Below, one piece after another: positions 28,811 through 37,710 of a stretch of DNA of 64,000 bases. Positions within the stretch are counted from its first letter, which is position 1, and each line of letters opens with the position of its first letter. The notes below the pieces were generated by a model. That model did not search any database. It saw only the letters and a list, made by a program, of their open reading frames with translations, and had not been told where the DNA came from. The stretch is from NCBI RefSeq assembly GCF_002192535.1, contig NZ_NAIA01000002.1, positions 219,328 through 283,327 on the forward strand, given 5' to 3'. Both the position numbers and the translations under genes were made by a program. The stretch comes from Polynucleobacter hirudinilacicola (GTDB lineage Bacteria; Pseudomonadota; Gammaproteobacteria; Burkholderiales; Burkholderiaceae).

Positions 28811-29563
28811 ATTTTTGAGTTCATAGAACCGCTGCCATTTTTTTTAGCTGCAATAGTTATCTTTGGCGCATATTTTATTTTTGGAGTATCTGGGTTCGGA
28901 TCATCTATTGTTGCAGTTCCTTTACTTGTCCAGATTTACCCACTAAAGTCCGTAGTGCCGATGATGGTCATGATTGATATTTGCGGCTCTTTATATCTAG
29001 GTAAGAAAAATTCAAGTAATGCGGATATGAAAGAATTGAAGTGGTTATTTCCCTTTACATTGATAGGTATTGTTGTGGGGGGTCTAGTTTTGCTTCAAGC
29101 CCCGAGTGCTCCTTTATTAATTATCCTTGGGGTCTTTGCGGTAATCAATGGTGTGCGTGTACTTTGGCAAAGAAATCGAGAGTTACATAAAGCAATTAAT
29201 AGATGGTGGGCCGCTCCATTTGGTTTTTTTGGGGGAATATTTACAGCGCTTTTTGCAACAGGCGGGGCTATATACGCATCCTATCTTGGACTTAGGATCG
29301 CCGATCCTAGGGCGTTGAGGTCAACGATGGCATTTGCTATTTTTATTCTGACTTTTTTACGACTTTGTCTTATGGTCGCGACTGGGCTCTTATTAAGTTG
29401 GCCAGTATTTGGATTGGCAATCTGTTTGATGCCTGCAACTTTTTTAGGTATATGGGCTGGTTCTCATATGCATGCGAGATTAAGCAATTCAGCAATGCGA
29501 GTAGCTTATGGTTCCATACTACTTTTTTCAGGAACTACATTACTGATGCGTCAGCTAATTTAG
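28811..29563 (+). CDS. TauE/SafE (TSUP) family permease, probable ATT start
   Basis: A 250-residue membrane protein with about seven or eight helices, of the family that includes sulfite/sulfonate exporters TauE and SafE. The frame is open from 28802, and the N-terminal IFGVSGFGSSIVAVP segment, typical of the family, lies before the first ATG at 28955. No ATG, GTG or TTG exists there. The ATT at 28811 has a GAGG box with seven bases of spacing, so I propose it as the start; CTG 28832 is the alternative. It is the last gene of the frd/fumarase-like operon and may remove sulfite or another anion formed by it. Confidence 0.75.
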   Translation: MFEFIEPLPFFLAAIVIFGAYFIFGVSGFGSSIVAVPLLVQIYPLKSVVPMMVMIDICGSLYLGKKNSSNADMKELKWLFPFTLIGIVVGGLVLLQAPSAPLLIILGVFAVINGVRVLWQRNRELHKAINRWWAAPFGFFGGIFTALFATGGAIYASYLGLRIADPRALRSTMAFAIFILTFLRLCLMVATGLLLSWPVFGLAICLMPATFLGIWAGSHMHARLSNSAMRVAYGSILLFSGTTLLMRQLI

Positions 29564-29593
29564 ATTGCACTACCTAGGTTTAGGTTCAAAGTT

Positions 29594-29621
29594 AGGAGCC
29601 CTCATTTAATAAAGGGCTCCT
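29594..29621. terminator. Stem-loop between convergent genes
   Basis: AGGAGCCCT and AGGGCTCCT form a perfect 9-bp stem with a 10-base loop, between the TauE-like gene and the convergent Bug receptor gene. There is no clear T-run on either strand, so termination is probable rather than certain. Confidence 0.5.
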
Positions 29622-29630
29622 GAGCAAAAC

Positions 29631-30620
29631 TTATTGGGCGGCAATATTACGAGCCTTAATCACTTTTTCCCAAGCTGCGGATTCATTTTTGATTTGCGCA
29701 TCCAACTCCTTAGGGGTATTGGCGATAGGTGTGAGGCCATTAATGTCTAGACTCTTACGCATAGCATCTGATTCAAGCGCTTTTTGAGTCGCAGCATAAA
29801 TTTTATCTATGATAGCCTTCGGAGTCCCTGATGGTGCGGCTAATGCGTACCAGCCAACATTCACAAATCCAGGGATAGCTGCTTCAGAAACAGTTGGAAC
29901 ATCAGGCAACTGAACTACTCGTTTATTGCTTGTTATTGCCAAAGGCTTAATTTTTCCTGCTTTAGCAAATCCAGCTGCTGCCGGTAAGTTTCCAACCATG
30001 AAGTCAATTTGACCGGAGACTAAGTCATTGATGGCCGGAGCCTCGCCTTTGTATGGAATATGTGTTGCAGCAATTCCGGCTGAGTATGTGAAATTTTCAC
30101 CTGCCATATGGACCTGGCTGCCAATTCCCGCTGAGCCAAAGGTTAGATCTTTGGTTTTTGCTAATGCAATTAGCTCTTTTAAATTAGTTACCGGTAAATT
30201 TGGGCTAACTGATACCAGCATTGGACCGCCTGCAACAGCAGTAATGTAGGTTAGATCAGTAGCATAATTTAAAGGAAGCTTTTTATATAAAAATGGATTT
30301 ACAGTTGGCATGCTGCCAGATGAGAGCAACAGCGTATAGCCATTAGGAGGTGAGTTGGCAACTATTTCAGCACCAATATTGCCGCCTGCACCACCTTTAT
30401 TTTCCACGATTACATTTTGACCGAGAATGGTAGTCATTTGCTGCGCCAAAATTCTTCCAAGAATATCGGTAGTGCCACCAGCGGCAAAAGGAATGATTAA
30501 TTTGACAGGTTTATCTGGCCAACTCTGTGCCTGTGAAATTGATGGAGCGATAAAACACGCGAGAACTCCTAGACTTATGAGTACACGTCTTACAGTGGCA
30601 ACTAATTCTCTTGTAAACAT
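29631..30620 (-). CDS. Bug/TctC-family periplasmic receptor 1
   Basis: A 329-residue tripartite tricarboxylate transporter receptor. A signal peptide (residues 1-32, cleaved near SQAQSW) precedes the family motif WPDKPVKLIIPFAAGGTTDI. The GGAGGNIGAE loop and PIANTPKELDAQI tail are typical. No TctA/TctB membrane genes are in the window, so it must use distant partners or act as a sensor. It diverges from the sulfolactate operon, which suggests sulfolactate or a related sulfonate as ligand. Confidence 0.88.
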   Translation of the reverse strand: MFTRELVATVRRVLISLGVLACFIAPSISQAQSWPDKPVKLIIPFAAGGTTDILGRILAQQMTTILGQNVIVENKGGAGGNIGAEIVANSPPNGYTLLLSSGSMPTVNPFLYKKLPLNYATDLTYITAVAGGPMLVSVSPNLPVTNLKELIALAKTKDLTFGSAGIGSQVHMAGENFTYSAGIAATHIPYKGEAPAINDLVSGQIDFMVGNLPAAAGFAKAGKIKPLAITSNKRVVQLPDVPTVSEAAIPGFVNVGWYALAAPSGTPKAIIDKIYAATQKALESDAMRKSLDINGLTPIANTPKELDAQIKNESAAWEKVIKARNIAAQ

Positions 30621-30693
30621 CTTGCTCCTCCAGTTTTTATTGATTTTTTTTAATCTTATTGCATGGTTATTTCTTTAGAAATAGATGGCTTAC

Positions 30694-30722
30694 TTGCAAG
30701 TGATTTAAATCATCTATATGAT
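30694..30722 (+). promoter_or_regulatory. Sigma-70 promoter of the sulfolactate operon with embedded palindrome
   Basis: TTGCAA (30694-30699) and TATGAT (30717-30722) are separated by exactly 17 bases. The predicted RNA start is 30729, the A of the slcC ATG, so the mRNA would be leaderless. Within the spacer lies a perfect 12-base palindrome TGATTTAAATCA (30701-30712), well placed for a repressor such as the GntR protein encoded at the end of the operon. Confidence 0.65.
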
Positions 30723-30728
30723 ATGAAT

Positions 30729-31664
30729 ATGTCTACTATTTTGATATCCGAGTTCATTACTAGTCAAGCCTTAGAAACCCTAAGCTCTGAGCATAATGTG
30801 ATCTATGAGCCAGATTTTTATAAGAATCGAGAAGCTTTAATTGCTGCAATGCAAAATATTGACGCACTCATTGTTCGAAATCTCACTCAGGTGAATGAAG
30901 AGATCTTGCTTGCTTCACCAAGCTTAAAGGTTGTAGGTCGCTTAGGGGTTGGACTTGAAAATATTGAGTTGCCCGCCTGTGCCAAACGTCATATTAAGGT
31001 TATCCCCGCAACAGGCGCTAATGCTGAGTCAGTAGCAGAATATGTTATTGGGGCAGCAGTTACTTTAACCCGCGGTTTTATTCCTGCAACAGTTGCAACT
31101 CTTAAAGGGGATTGGCCTCGGCCGCGTTTTTCTGGGTACCATGAATTTTTAGGCCAAACATTAGGTATTGTTGGTTTTGGAAGTATTGGCAGGGTAGTTG
31201 CTAAAAAAGCAAATGCTTTTGGCTTGAAATGCATAGCATACGATCCAATGCTCTCCGGAGATTCTGTCGATTTTGATGGTTTTTCAGTTCCCCTACTTCG
31301 GTTGACTGAATTGCTCTCTGAAAGCAATGCAGTCTCCTTACACCTTCCTTTTTTACCCGAAACCAAGAATTTATTTAATGCGGTAACGCTTGATCAGATG
31401 AAAGAGGGTGCCTGTCTGATTAATACGGCTCGTGGTGGGATTGTTGATGAGTTGGCGCTTGCAGATCGACTTCGCTCAGGACGTATCGGCGGTGCGGCAA
31501 TCGATGTTTTTTCTTCCGAGCCTGCTAAAGATCTAAGCCATTTCGAGGGAATTGAGAACCTCATTCTGACACCGCATATTGCGGGTGTAACGCATGAAAG
31601 TAATGAGCGTGTTAGCCAAATGATTGCCGATGAAGTGAATCGGTATTTAGGAGCTTTGAAATGA
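30729..31664 (+). CDS. slcC: (S)-sulfolactate dehydrogenase SlcC
   Basis: A 311-residue D-2-hydroxyacid dehydrogenase-fold enzyme. In sulfolactate degraders, SlcC oxidises (S)-sulfolactate to 3-sulfopyruvate with NAD+. The nucleotide site is GIVGFGSIGR near residue 140; catalytic Arg lies in NTARGGIVDE and the catalytic His in TPHIAGVTHES. The N-terminus MSTILISEFITSQA resembles known SlcC. The ATG at 30729 is chosen because the promoter places the transcript start there; the frame is open to 30663. Identity rests on adjacency to comC-suyAB; a phosphoglycerate dehydrogenase is the general-family alternative. Confidence 0.85.
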   Translation: MSTILISEFITSQALETLSSEHNVIYEPDFYKNREALIAAMQNIDALIVRNLTQVNEEILLASPSLKVVGRLGVGLENIELPACAKRHIKVIPATGANAESVAEYVIGAAVTLTRGFIPATVATLKGDWPRPRFSGYHEFLGQTLGIVGFGSIGRVVAKKANAFGLKCIAYDPMLSGDSVDFDGFSVPLLRLTELLSESNAVSLHLPFLPETKNLFNAVTLDQMKEGACLINTARGGIVDELALADRLRSGRIGGAAIDVFSSEPAKDLSHFEGIENLILTPHIAGVTHESNERVSQMIADEVNRYLGALK

Positions 31665-32671
31665 ACTTATCCTATGAAAAGATGGTTCAGTTAGCCATGG
31701 CCGGCTTGAAGGCTGCGGGTATCGGCGATAAAGCTGCCTTTGAAACCGCTCAATTTTTAGCGCTCGCTGAATTGGATGGTTTGGCCTCACATGGCTTAGC
31801 CCGAGTTTCTCAATATGCAGGCCATGCAAAAAATGGTCGAGTTCAGTTAGATCCTAAAATTAAAGTTCGCCCATACAAGACCTCTGCTGCTTTAGTTGAT
31901 GCTTGTGATGGCTTGGCTTTTCCTGCTCTTCGTTTTGCAACGGATTTATCAGTTAACCTTGCCTCAAAAAATGGGGTAGGGCTTGTAGCGGTCACTAATA
32001 GTCACCACTTTGGAGTTGCTGGGCATTTTTCAGAGGCTGCCGCACGTGCAGGCTATATCTCCTTATTATTTGGAAATACTCCAGCTGCCATGCCTATGGT
32101 TGGCGGTAGTAAGGCAATGTTCGGCACCAATCCTTTGGCTGCTGCATTTCCAATCGCCAATAGTGACCCATTAGTGATTGATATGTCTTTGTCGGCAGTT
32201 GCGCGCGGAAAATTATTAGTTGCCGCAAAACAAGGCAAGGCTATTCCTGAAGGTTGGGCATTAACAGCGGATGGAAAGCCTACAACCGATCCACAAGAGG
32301 GCTTAAAAGGTTTGATGGTTCCTTTGGGTGGTGACAAGGGGGCATTGCTTGCATTGATTGTTGAATTACTGGTTGTGGGCTTATCTGGCAGTAGATTCTC
32401 GTATGAGGCCGATTCATTTTTTGATGCTAAAGGAAATCGTCCGCGTATTGGTCAATTGTTACTCACTATTGATCCAGGCCTTGCTGGAAGCCAAGTTTTT
32501 GTAAATAGAATGCATGATTTTTTAAAAACTTTGGCGGCCGATACTGGAACTCGTATTCCAGGACAAAGACGCTTTAAGCAAAGGGCGGAAGGTTTTAAAG
32601 AGGGTGCAAATATTTCTGATGTGGTTGTAGAAGAAATTCAGGCTGGTATTCGTCAGTCATGGAATGGTTAG
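31661..32671 (+). CDS. comC: (R)-sulfolactate dehydrogenase ComC
   Basis: A 336-residue NAD(P)-dependent dehydrogenase of the malate/L-sulfolactate dehydrogenase (Ldh2) family. It would reduce 3-sulfopyruvate to (R)-sulfolactate, the isomer accepted by SuyAB. With SlcC it forms the known two-dehydrogenase racemase. Family features include LDGLASHGLAR near residue 39, TNSHHFGVAGHF near 118 (catalytic His), and FGTNPLAAAFP near 156. It overlaps slcC by ATGA, showing translational coupling. Confidence 0.87.
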   Translation: MNLSYEKMVQLAMAGLKAAGIGDKAAFETAQFLALAELDGLASHGLARVSQYAGHAKNGRVQLDPKIKVRPYKTSAALVDACDGLAFPALRFATDLSVNLASKNGVGLVAVTNSHHFGVAGHFSEAAARAGYISLLFGNTPAAMPMVGGSKAMFGTNPLAAAFPIANSDPLVIDMSLSAVARGKLLVAAKQGKAIPEGWALTADGKPTTDPQEGLKGLMVPLGGDKGALLALIVELLVVGLSGSRFSYEADSFFDAKGNRPRIGQLLLTIDPGLAGSQVFVNRMHDFLKTLAADTGTRIPGQRRFKQRAEGFKEGANISDVVVEEIQAGIRQSWNG

Positions 32672-32701
32672 CATTCAAACAAGGTTAATAAGGAGAAACA
32701 A

Positions 32702-32983
32702 ATGATTCATTTTGTCGTGCATGAACCAGGAGACGTCGTTGGCGTTGTCGTGGTTGAAGGTGTGAAGGCTGGCACTGATTTAATAGGTTGGGTAATGGAT
32801 GGTGATAGCACTGTCAATATTAAGTCTGAAAGCGATATTCCCATTGGACATAAGATTGCATTACAGGATATGAAAGCTGGCGACACGATTATTAAGTACG
32901 GTGTTGATATCGGCAAGGTAGTTGCTCCCATCAAAAAGGGCGAGCATACCCATGTTCAAAATGTCAAAACTAAGCGTTGGTAA
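32702..32983 (+). CDS. suyA: (2R)-sulfolactate sulfo-lyase small subunit
   Basis: A 93-residue SAF-domain protein related to the N-terminal part of altronate dehydratase. In SuyAB it is the small subunit of the lyase that splits (R)-sulfolactate into pyruvate and sulfite. The VEGVKAGTDLIGWVMDGD, IPIGHKIALQDMKAGD and IIKYGVDIGKVV segments are typical SAF features. An AAGGAGAAACAA ribosome binding site precedes the ATG. Its size and pairing with the next gene distinguish it from fused UxaA. Confidence 0.9.
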   Translation: MIHFVVHEPGDVVGVVVVEGVKAGTDLIGWVMDGDSTVNIKSESDIPIGHKIALQDMKAGDTIIKYGVDIGKVVAPIKKGEHTHVQNVKTKRW

Positions 32984-33022
32984 TCGATACCTGTATTCAT
33001 TACGTTATTAAGAAAGATAAAA

Positions 33023-34195
33023 ATGATTAATTTAAAACAAGCAACTTTTATGGGCTATCGCCGTGAAAATGGTCGCATGGGTATCCGTAACCACGTTGTT
33101 ATTCTGCCTTTAGATGATTTATCGAATGCCGCATGCGAAGCAGTTGCTAATAATATTAAAGGCACTATTGCCATTCCTCACCCCTATGGCCGCCTTCAGT
33201 TTGGCGCAGACTTAGAGCTGCACTTTAGAACATTGATTGGTGCCGGTTCCAATCCAAACGTAGCTGGCGTAGTGGTAATTGGTATCGAGCCACAGTGGAC
33301 CAAGATTGTGGTTGATGGAATTAAAGCATCCGGTAAGCCAGTAGAAGGTTTCTGGATTGAAGGTAATGGCGATACAGCAACTATTGCAAGCGCTAGTAAA
33401 GCTGCTTACTCCATGATGAAGCATGCGTCTAAACAGCAGCGCGTATCCGCTCCGCTTTCAGAGTTATGGGTTTCAACTAAGTGCGGTGAATCTGACACCA
33501 CTTCTGGTTGCGCATCAAATCCAACAGTTGGTAACGCATTTGATAAGCTTTATGAGATTGGATCTACATTAGTTTTTGGCGAAACAACAGAGTTAACTGG
33601 TGGCGAGCATTTGGTTGAGGCCCGTTGCCGCACGCCAGAAATTAAGAAAAAATTCCGTCAAATGTTTGATCGTTACCAAGATGTAGTCGAAAAAAATAAA
33701 ACTAGTGATCTCTCAGACTCCCAGCCAACTAAAGGCAATATTGCCGGTGGATTGACAACGATTGAAGAAAAAGCTCTCGGTAATATTCAGAAGATCGGTA
33801 AGAAATGTGTTGTGGATGGAGTGCTTGATAAAGCTGAAACTCCAACTATTCCTGGCTTGCATTTCATGGACTCATCTTCAGCAGCTGCTGAGATGGTTAC
33901 GCTTTGCGCGGCAGCAGGTTTTGCAGCTCACTTCTTCCCAACTGGGCAGGGTAACGTGATTGGTAACCCAATTCTTCCGGTGATTAAGCTCTGCGCCAAT
34001 CCAAAAACAGTGCGCACGATGTCTGAACATATCGACGTGGATGTTTCAGGTATTTTGCGTCGCGAAGAGAATTTGGATACGGCCGGTGAGAAGCTTCTTG
34101 ATGCTCTTTTGAGAACCGCAAATGGTGAGTTAACGGCGGCTGAGATTTTAGGTCACCGTGAGTTTGTGATGACTCGTTTGTACGAGTCTGCATAA
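33023..34195 (+). CDS. suyB: (2R)-sulfolactate sulfo-lyase large subunit
   Basis: A 390-residue UxaA/altronate dehydratase-family subunit, matching SuyB in length. It carries [20 protein letters not shown] at the start, [20 protein letters not shown] near residue 155 (probable metal or cluster cysteines), and [18 protein letters not shown] near residue 305. Together with SuyA it releases sulfite and pyruvate inside the cell. The operon context of two sulfolactate dehydrogenases makes SuyB far more likely than altronate or galactarate dehydratase. Confidence 0.92.
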   Translation: MINLKQATFMGYRRENGRMGIRNHVVILPLDDLSNAACEAVANNIKGTIAIPHPYGRLQFGADLELHFRTLIGAGSNPNVAGVVVIGIEPQWTKIVVDGIKASGKPVEGFWIEGNGDTATIASASKAAYSMMKHASKQQRVSAPLSELWVSTKCGESDTTSGCASNPTVGNAFDKLYEIGSTLVFGETTELTGGEHLVEARCRTPEIKKKFRQMFDRYQDVVEKNKTSDLSDSQPTKGNIAGGLTTIEEKALGNIQKIGKKCVVDGVLDKAETPTIPGLHFMDSSSAAAEMVTLCAAAGFAAHFFPTGQGNVIGNPILPVIKLCANPKTVRTMSEHIDVDVSGILRREENLDTAGEKLLDALLRTANGELTAAEILGHREFVMTRLYESA

Positions 34196-34203
34196 ATCTA
34201 AGT

Positions 34204-34923
34204 ATGAAGTCCCTGACCGCTTATCAAGAAGTTAAGCAGAAGATCACTGCAGATCTGGTCAGGGGCCGATATCTGATGGGGCAGGCATTGCCTGCCGAAA
34301 AAGATTTAGCCAAAGAGTTGGATGTATCTATAGGAACTTTGCGCAAAGCGGTGGATGAGCTGGTATCGGAAGGTATTGTTGTTCGCCGTCAAGGTAGGGG
34401 CACCTATCTTGCTGAGCACGATGCTAAAAGACTGCTTTATTATTTTTTCCACGTTGTTCGTTGGGATGCCGATAAGAAAAACTACCCCCGTGTGGAGACT
34501 GCTTCTTTTGAATCTGGGCAAGCAAGTAAGGAGGAGTCTCTAAAGCTAGCCATCAAAGAAGGAGCGCCAATTTGGCGCATTGTTACTCGCTTATATTTAG
34601 AAGATGAGTGTGTGATGATCGATCATATTGCCTTGGATAAAAAAAGATTCAAGAAATTAACTCGAAGTGAGTTTGATAAGCGAAAAGGTAGCATTTACCA
34701 GCTATATCAAATGCATTATGGCCAGTCAGTCGTAAAAACGAATGAGAGATTACGGGCTGGGTTGGCTGGTAGGCAAATGTCTACTTGGTTAAAATTAAAG
34801 CCGGAGTCGCCTGTGCTTCATATACGTAGAGTGGCATTAGATATTCAAGATGAGCCGATTGAATGGCGTATTTCTACGCTTAATACCTCTCATCATGAAT
34901 ACTTCAATGAGCTAATTACTTAG
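34204..34923 (+). CDS. GntR-family regulator, probably of the sulfolactate genes
   Basis: A 239-residue regulator of the HutC subgroup. The winged helix (residues 1-70) contains LPAEKDLAKELDVSIGTLRKAVDELVSEGIVVRRQGRGTY features, and a C-terminal UTRA-type ligand domain follows (VLHIRRVALD, PIEWRIST). It is 8 bases after suyB in the same operon and is the best candidate to bind the palindrome in the slcC promoter. Its end overlaps the convergent cobT-like gene by 8 bases. Confidence 0.88.
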   Translation: MKSLTAYQEVKQKITADLVRGRYLMGQALPAEKDLAKELDVSIGTLRKAVDELVSEGIVVRRQGRGTYLAEHDAKRLLYYFFHVVRWDADKKNYPRVETASFESGQASKEESLKLAIKEGAPIWRIVTRLYLEDECVMIDHIALDKKRFKKLTRSEFDKRKGSIYQLYQMHYGQSVVKTNERLRAGLAGRQMSTWLKLKPESPVLHIRRVALDIQDEPIEWRISTLNTSHHEYFNELIT

Positions 34924-36751
34924 CCTTTACGTTCTTTAATTCTTTAGCCCAATTCATTAGGTTTTCACTGAGATTGTGTATTTCATGATCCCAGCTTAAG
35001 CGGTTTGGAAAGTATGGCCTTAATTCTTCCCCAATTCCGCAGCCCCATAGCTGAAGATTAGGTTGTTGCTCACACCAAGCAATGGCTTGTAAAAGATGAT
35101 TCTTCAAAAATTCTTCCCCGTTCGCTTCAATGGTAGCCCGATCCATTGGACAGCCATCGGAAAATAGAATCAGCATCTTGTGGGTATATCGGTTATCACT
35201 GCTATTTTGTAAACGTTCAGTCGCCCAGATGAGTGCCTCACCATCAATACTCTCTGCATAAATTTCAGGACGTAATAAAGCAGCTATGCCAGCTCTGGAT
35301 CTTCTCCAACTGGTGTCAAAATCTTTAAAAATCCAATGAGCTCGTTCATTGAGGCGACCAGGGTTTGGTGGTTGCCCATTTTTACGCCACTCTTTAAAGG
35401 GCCTTCCGCCTTGCCATGTGCTGGTGCTGTATCCAAGCACTTCCGTTTTGATACCCGCCTGCTCCAATATTCTCACCAAAGAATCTACGCAGCTTGCAAT
35501 TTTGACGCGTTGCTCTTTCATAGACCCAGAGCAGTCGATGAGAAGCGTTGTTCTGGCGTTGATTTTGCTGCTTGTTGCAAGTTGCTTGTATAGAGGCGAT
35601 TGAAGTGGGGAGGTCACAGCACGCGTAAGATAACGACGATCCAGTAATCCCTCTGCTTCAGTGGTTTGCCAGCGTCTTGGTAGTTGGCTAGAGAAGATTT
35701 GCTGATAAATTCTAATGAGCTTGGCCCAAGGAATATTTTGTTTCGCGATTTCTTGATTTAACTCATCTTGATAGATCGCCAATTGCGCCGACCGAATTTT
35801 TTTCTTTGCTTCGTCTTCAGTGTCATAGCTAGAGTTATAGGTATGATATTTTTCTAGTGATTTTTTCAGTAGATAACGCTGCTCACTTAAGTGATTTGCT
35901 GGACTCTTAAAATCGGTTGCAATTTTCCCAGCATGAGGGGGCACCCATTCAATTTTGAGATGAGTAGCGCTTTGATTTTTACGTTTAGTGCGGATACTCG
36001 GATTATTGCGATATTCATCGGCGATCAATCCAGAAACTAGCTTAATGATCTCGTACGTTACCCGTGCATACGCTTCTTGATCATTGCGGTTTGCTTTGAG
36101 TTTGACTAAAAGCGGGCCCATGTTTTCTGCTATACCGGCTCTCGTAGCTTCTACGATATCTTGCATTAGCTGTGGCATTGGTTGACTGTTAAGTTTCATC
36201 CACACGGTAGAGAAGATGGTGGCTAGTAGCAGGCCAATACTTCCTTCAACGCCGCCACTAGCAATAAATTGCTGCATCCAAGCTATGAATTGAGTCTGAG
36301 TATTTTGGCGGCATCCCTTGAGCTCCTCAGGACAGTTACTTTCAACGCGGATTTGTTCTAGAACCTCAAATATCAGAGATTCAATCATTCCTTCCGGGGC
36401 GAGTGCAGCATGTAAGCTCGCATCTGAATTGCGCAGGCGCAATCCAATGCCATCCAATATGCCACGAGGATAAGCCCAGGATGCTTTTAGATTCTCAAGA
36501 TTGAGGTGTGGAGCGATTGACTCGAGCGGTACTGCATTGTGAAAGAGTTGCCAATCCCGAATCTGCGCACTTTTTTCCCTAGACAATGATCTAATCATTG
36601 CCCCATATTGCTGTTGTTGCTCGAAGTCTTGATGGGTTTGGGTTTGCAAGATAAGCTTGATTGCGCTAGTTTGATTTATTGCTGATTTCAAGCTCGCTAG
36701 CAAAGCAGCGTTGGTAGTATTCGGCCACCAAAGCTTTTTCCTCTGATTCAC
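34916..36751 (-). CDS. CobT-like VWA-domain protein
   Basis: A 611-residue protein clearly related to CobT, the VWA subunit of aerobic cobaltochelatase. The C-terminal VWA domain starts at TTLLIDCSGSMKEQRV (about residue 415), with an intact MIDAS DxSGS. Further CobT hallmarks are NPGRLNERAHWIFK, WRRSRAGI, IDGEALIWATERL and FSDGCPMDRAT. No cobN or other cobalamin gene occurs here, so the target may be another metalloenzyme. The frame opens with GTG at 36751 and overlaps the cobS-like gene by 86 bases, so the true start may lie further in. Confidence 0.82.
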   Translation of the reverse strand: MNQRKKLWWPNTTNAALLASLKSAINQTSAIKLILQTQTHQDFEQQQQYGAMIRSLSREKSAQIRDWQLFHNAVPLESIAPHLNLENLKASWAYPRGILDGIGLRLRNSDASLHAALAPEGMIESLIFEVLEQIRVESNCPEELKGCRQNTQTQFIAWMQQFIASGGVEGSIGLLLATIFSTVWMKLNSQPMPQLMQDIVEATRAGIAENMGPLLVKLKANRNDQEAYARVTYEIIKLVSGLIADEYRNNPSIRTKRKNQSATHLKIEWVPPHAGKIATDFKSPANHLSEQRYLLKKSLEKYHTYNSSYDTEDEAKKKIRSAQLAIYQDELNQEIAKQNIPWAKLIRIYQQIFSSQLPRRWQTTEAEGLLDRRYLTRAVTSPLQSPLYKQLATSSKINARTTLLIDCSGSMKEQRVKIASCVDSLVRILEQAGIKTEVLGYSTSTWQGGRPFKEWRKNGQPPNPGRLNERAHWIFKDFDTSWRRSRAGIAALLRPEIYAESIDGEALIWATERLQNSSDNRYTHKMLILFSDGCPMDRATIEANGEEFLKNHLLQAIAWCEQQPNLQLWGCGIGEELRPYFPNRLSWDHEIHNLSENLMNWAKELKNVKAK

Positions 36752-37649
36752 ATTTATTCAAAAATGCAAGAGAGAATGCAATCTGCAAGTCTTTAAAGAT
36801 GCGCCAGTTTTCTCCCCAGGTAATTAGTGTTCTAGTGGACATTAATGTAGAAATATCACCTGCAGCAAAACCATTTCTAGTGAGATTGGCAAGGCTAATC
36901 ATTGCCATTGCCTGGTTCTTGGAGAGTTCGGGTACTTTGGCAAGCAAAATCTTTTGCTCTTCCTGCGGATCTAGGTAGTTCAATGCTGCAACGATATCCC
37001 AACGATCCATTTGACCGTGATTTAGTAATTGGGTGCCTTGATATAGGCCATTCCAGTTGCCTAGTCCAACGGTATTGCTGGTAGCAAAGATTCGAAAGCC
37101 TGGATTGGGATTGATCACTCTGTTTTGATCGAGTAGGGTGAGGCGGCCTTCTCGCTCTAGCATTCTCTGAATGACAAACATTACATCTGGCTGGCCTGCA
37201 TCATATTCATCGAGGATGAGTGCAATAGGGCGTTGCAAACTCCATGGAATGAGCCCCTCCTGAAAGCAGGTAATTTGTTTGCCATCTTCTAGGGCGATCA
37301 CATCCTTGCCAATCAGATCCATGCGGGTGATTTGGCCATCTAAATTAATACGCAAGCAGGGCCAATTCAGGCGAGCAGCCACTTGCTCTATGTGGGTTGA
37401 CTTGCCAGTGCCATGCATGCCTTGCAACATGACTCTTCGATTGAAAGCAAACCCCGCCAGAATCGCTAATGTGGCCTCTGGATTCAGTTGATAGCTTGGG
37501 TCAATAGTGGGTACTAGCTCCGTAGCTTTGATAAATGCAGGGATCTCAAAATCCGCAAAGCTAAGACATTCAGGGAAGGCCGCATGTAAGGAAACCTGCT
37601 TTTCAGGCTGTAAACCCATTAAATCAATTGAAGAAGTGCTTTCAGCCAT
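36666..37649 (-). CDS. CobS-like AAA+ ATPase (MoxR-related)
   Basis: A 327-residue AAA+ protein. Walker A is GMHGTGKSTH near residue 75, Walker B ALILDEYDAGQ near residue 142, and sensor-1 IFATSNTVGLGN near residue 190. The closest recognised family is CobS, partner of CobT in cobaltochelatase. AAA+/VWA pairs (CbbQO, NorQD, CoxDE-like) help to activate or load metals in enzymes. The pair diverges from xsc and is convergent with the sulfolactate operon, so a client within the sulfonate pathway is plausible but unproved. Confidence 0.85.
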   Translation of the reverse strand: MAESTSSIDLMGLQPEKQVSLHAAFPECLSFADFEIPAFIKATELVPTIDPSYQLNPEATLAILAGFAFNRRVMLQGMHGTGKSTHIEQVAARLNWPCLRINLDGQITRMDLIGKDVIALEDGKQITCFQEGLIPWSLQRPIALILDEYDAGQPDVMFVIQRMLEREGRLTLLDQNRVINPNPGFRIFATSNTVGLGNWNGLYQGTQLLNHGQMDRWDIVAALNYLDPQEEQKILLAKVPELSKNQAMAMISLANLTRNGFAAGDISTLMSTRTLITWGENWRIFKDLQIAFSLAFLNKCESEEKALVAEYYQRCFASELEISNKSN

Positions 37650-37710
37650 TACCTTGCCTTTAAAAGTCTTAATACGTTGTCAAATATATTCCATATTGGG
37701 GTTTATATGC

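Noticed and set aside
32702..34195. Altronate/galactarate dehydratase (UxaA)
   Set aside because: The protein is split into 93 and 390 residues as in SuyAB and follows two sulfolactate dehydrogenases; no hexuronate genes are near.
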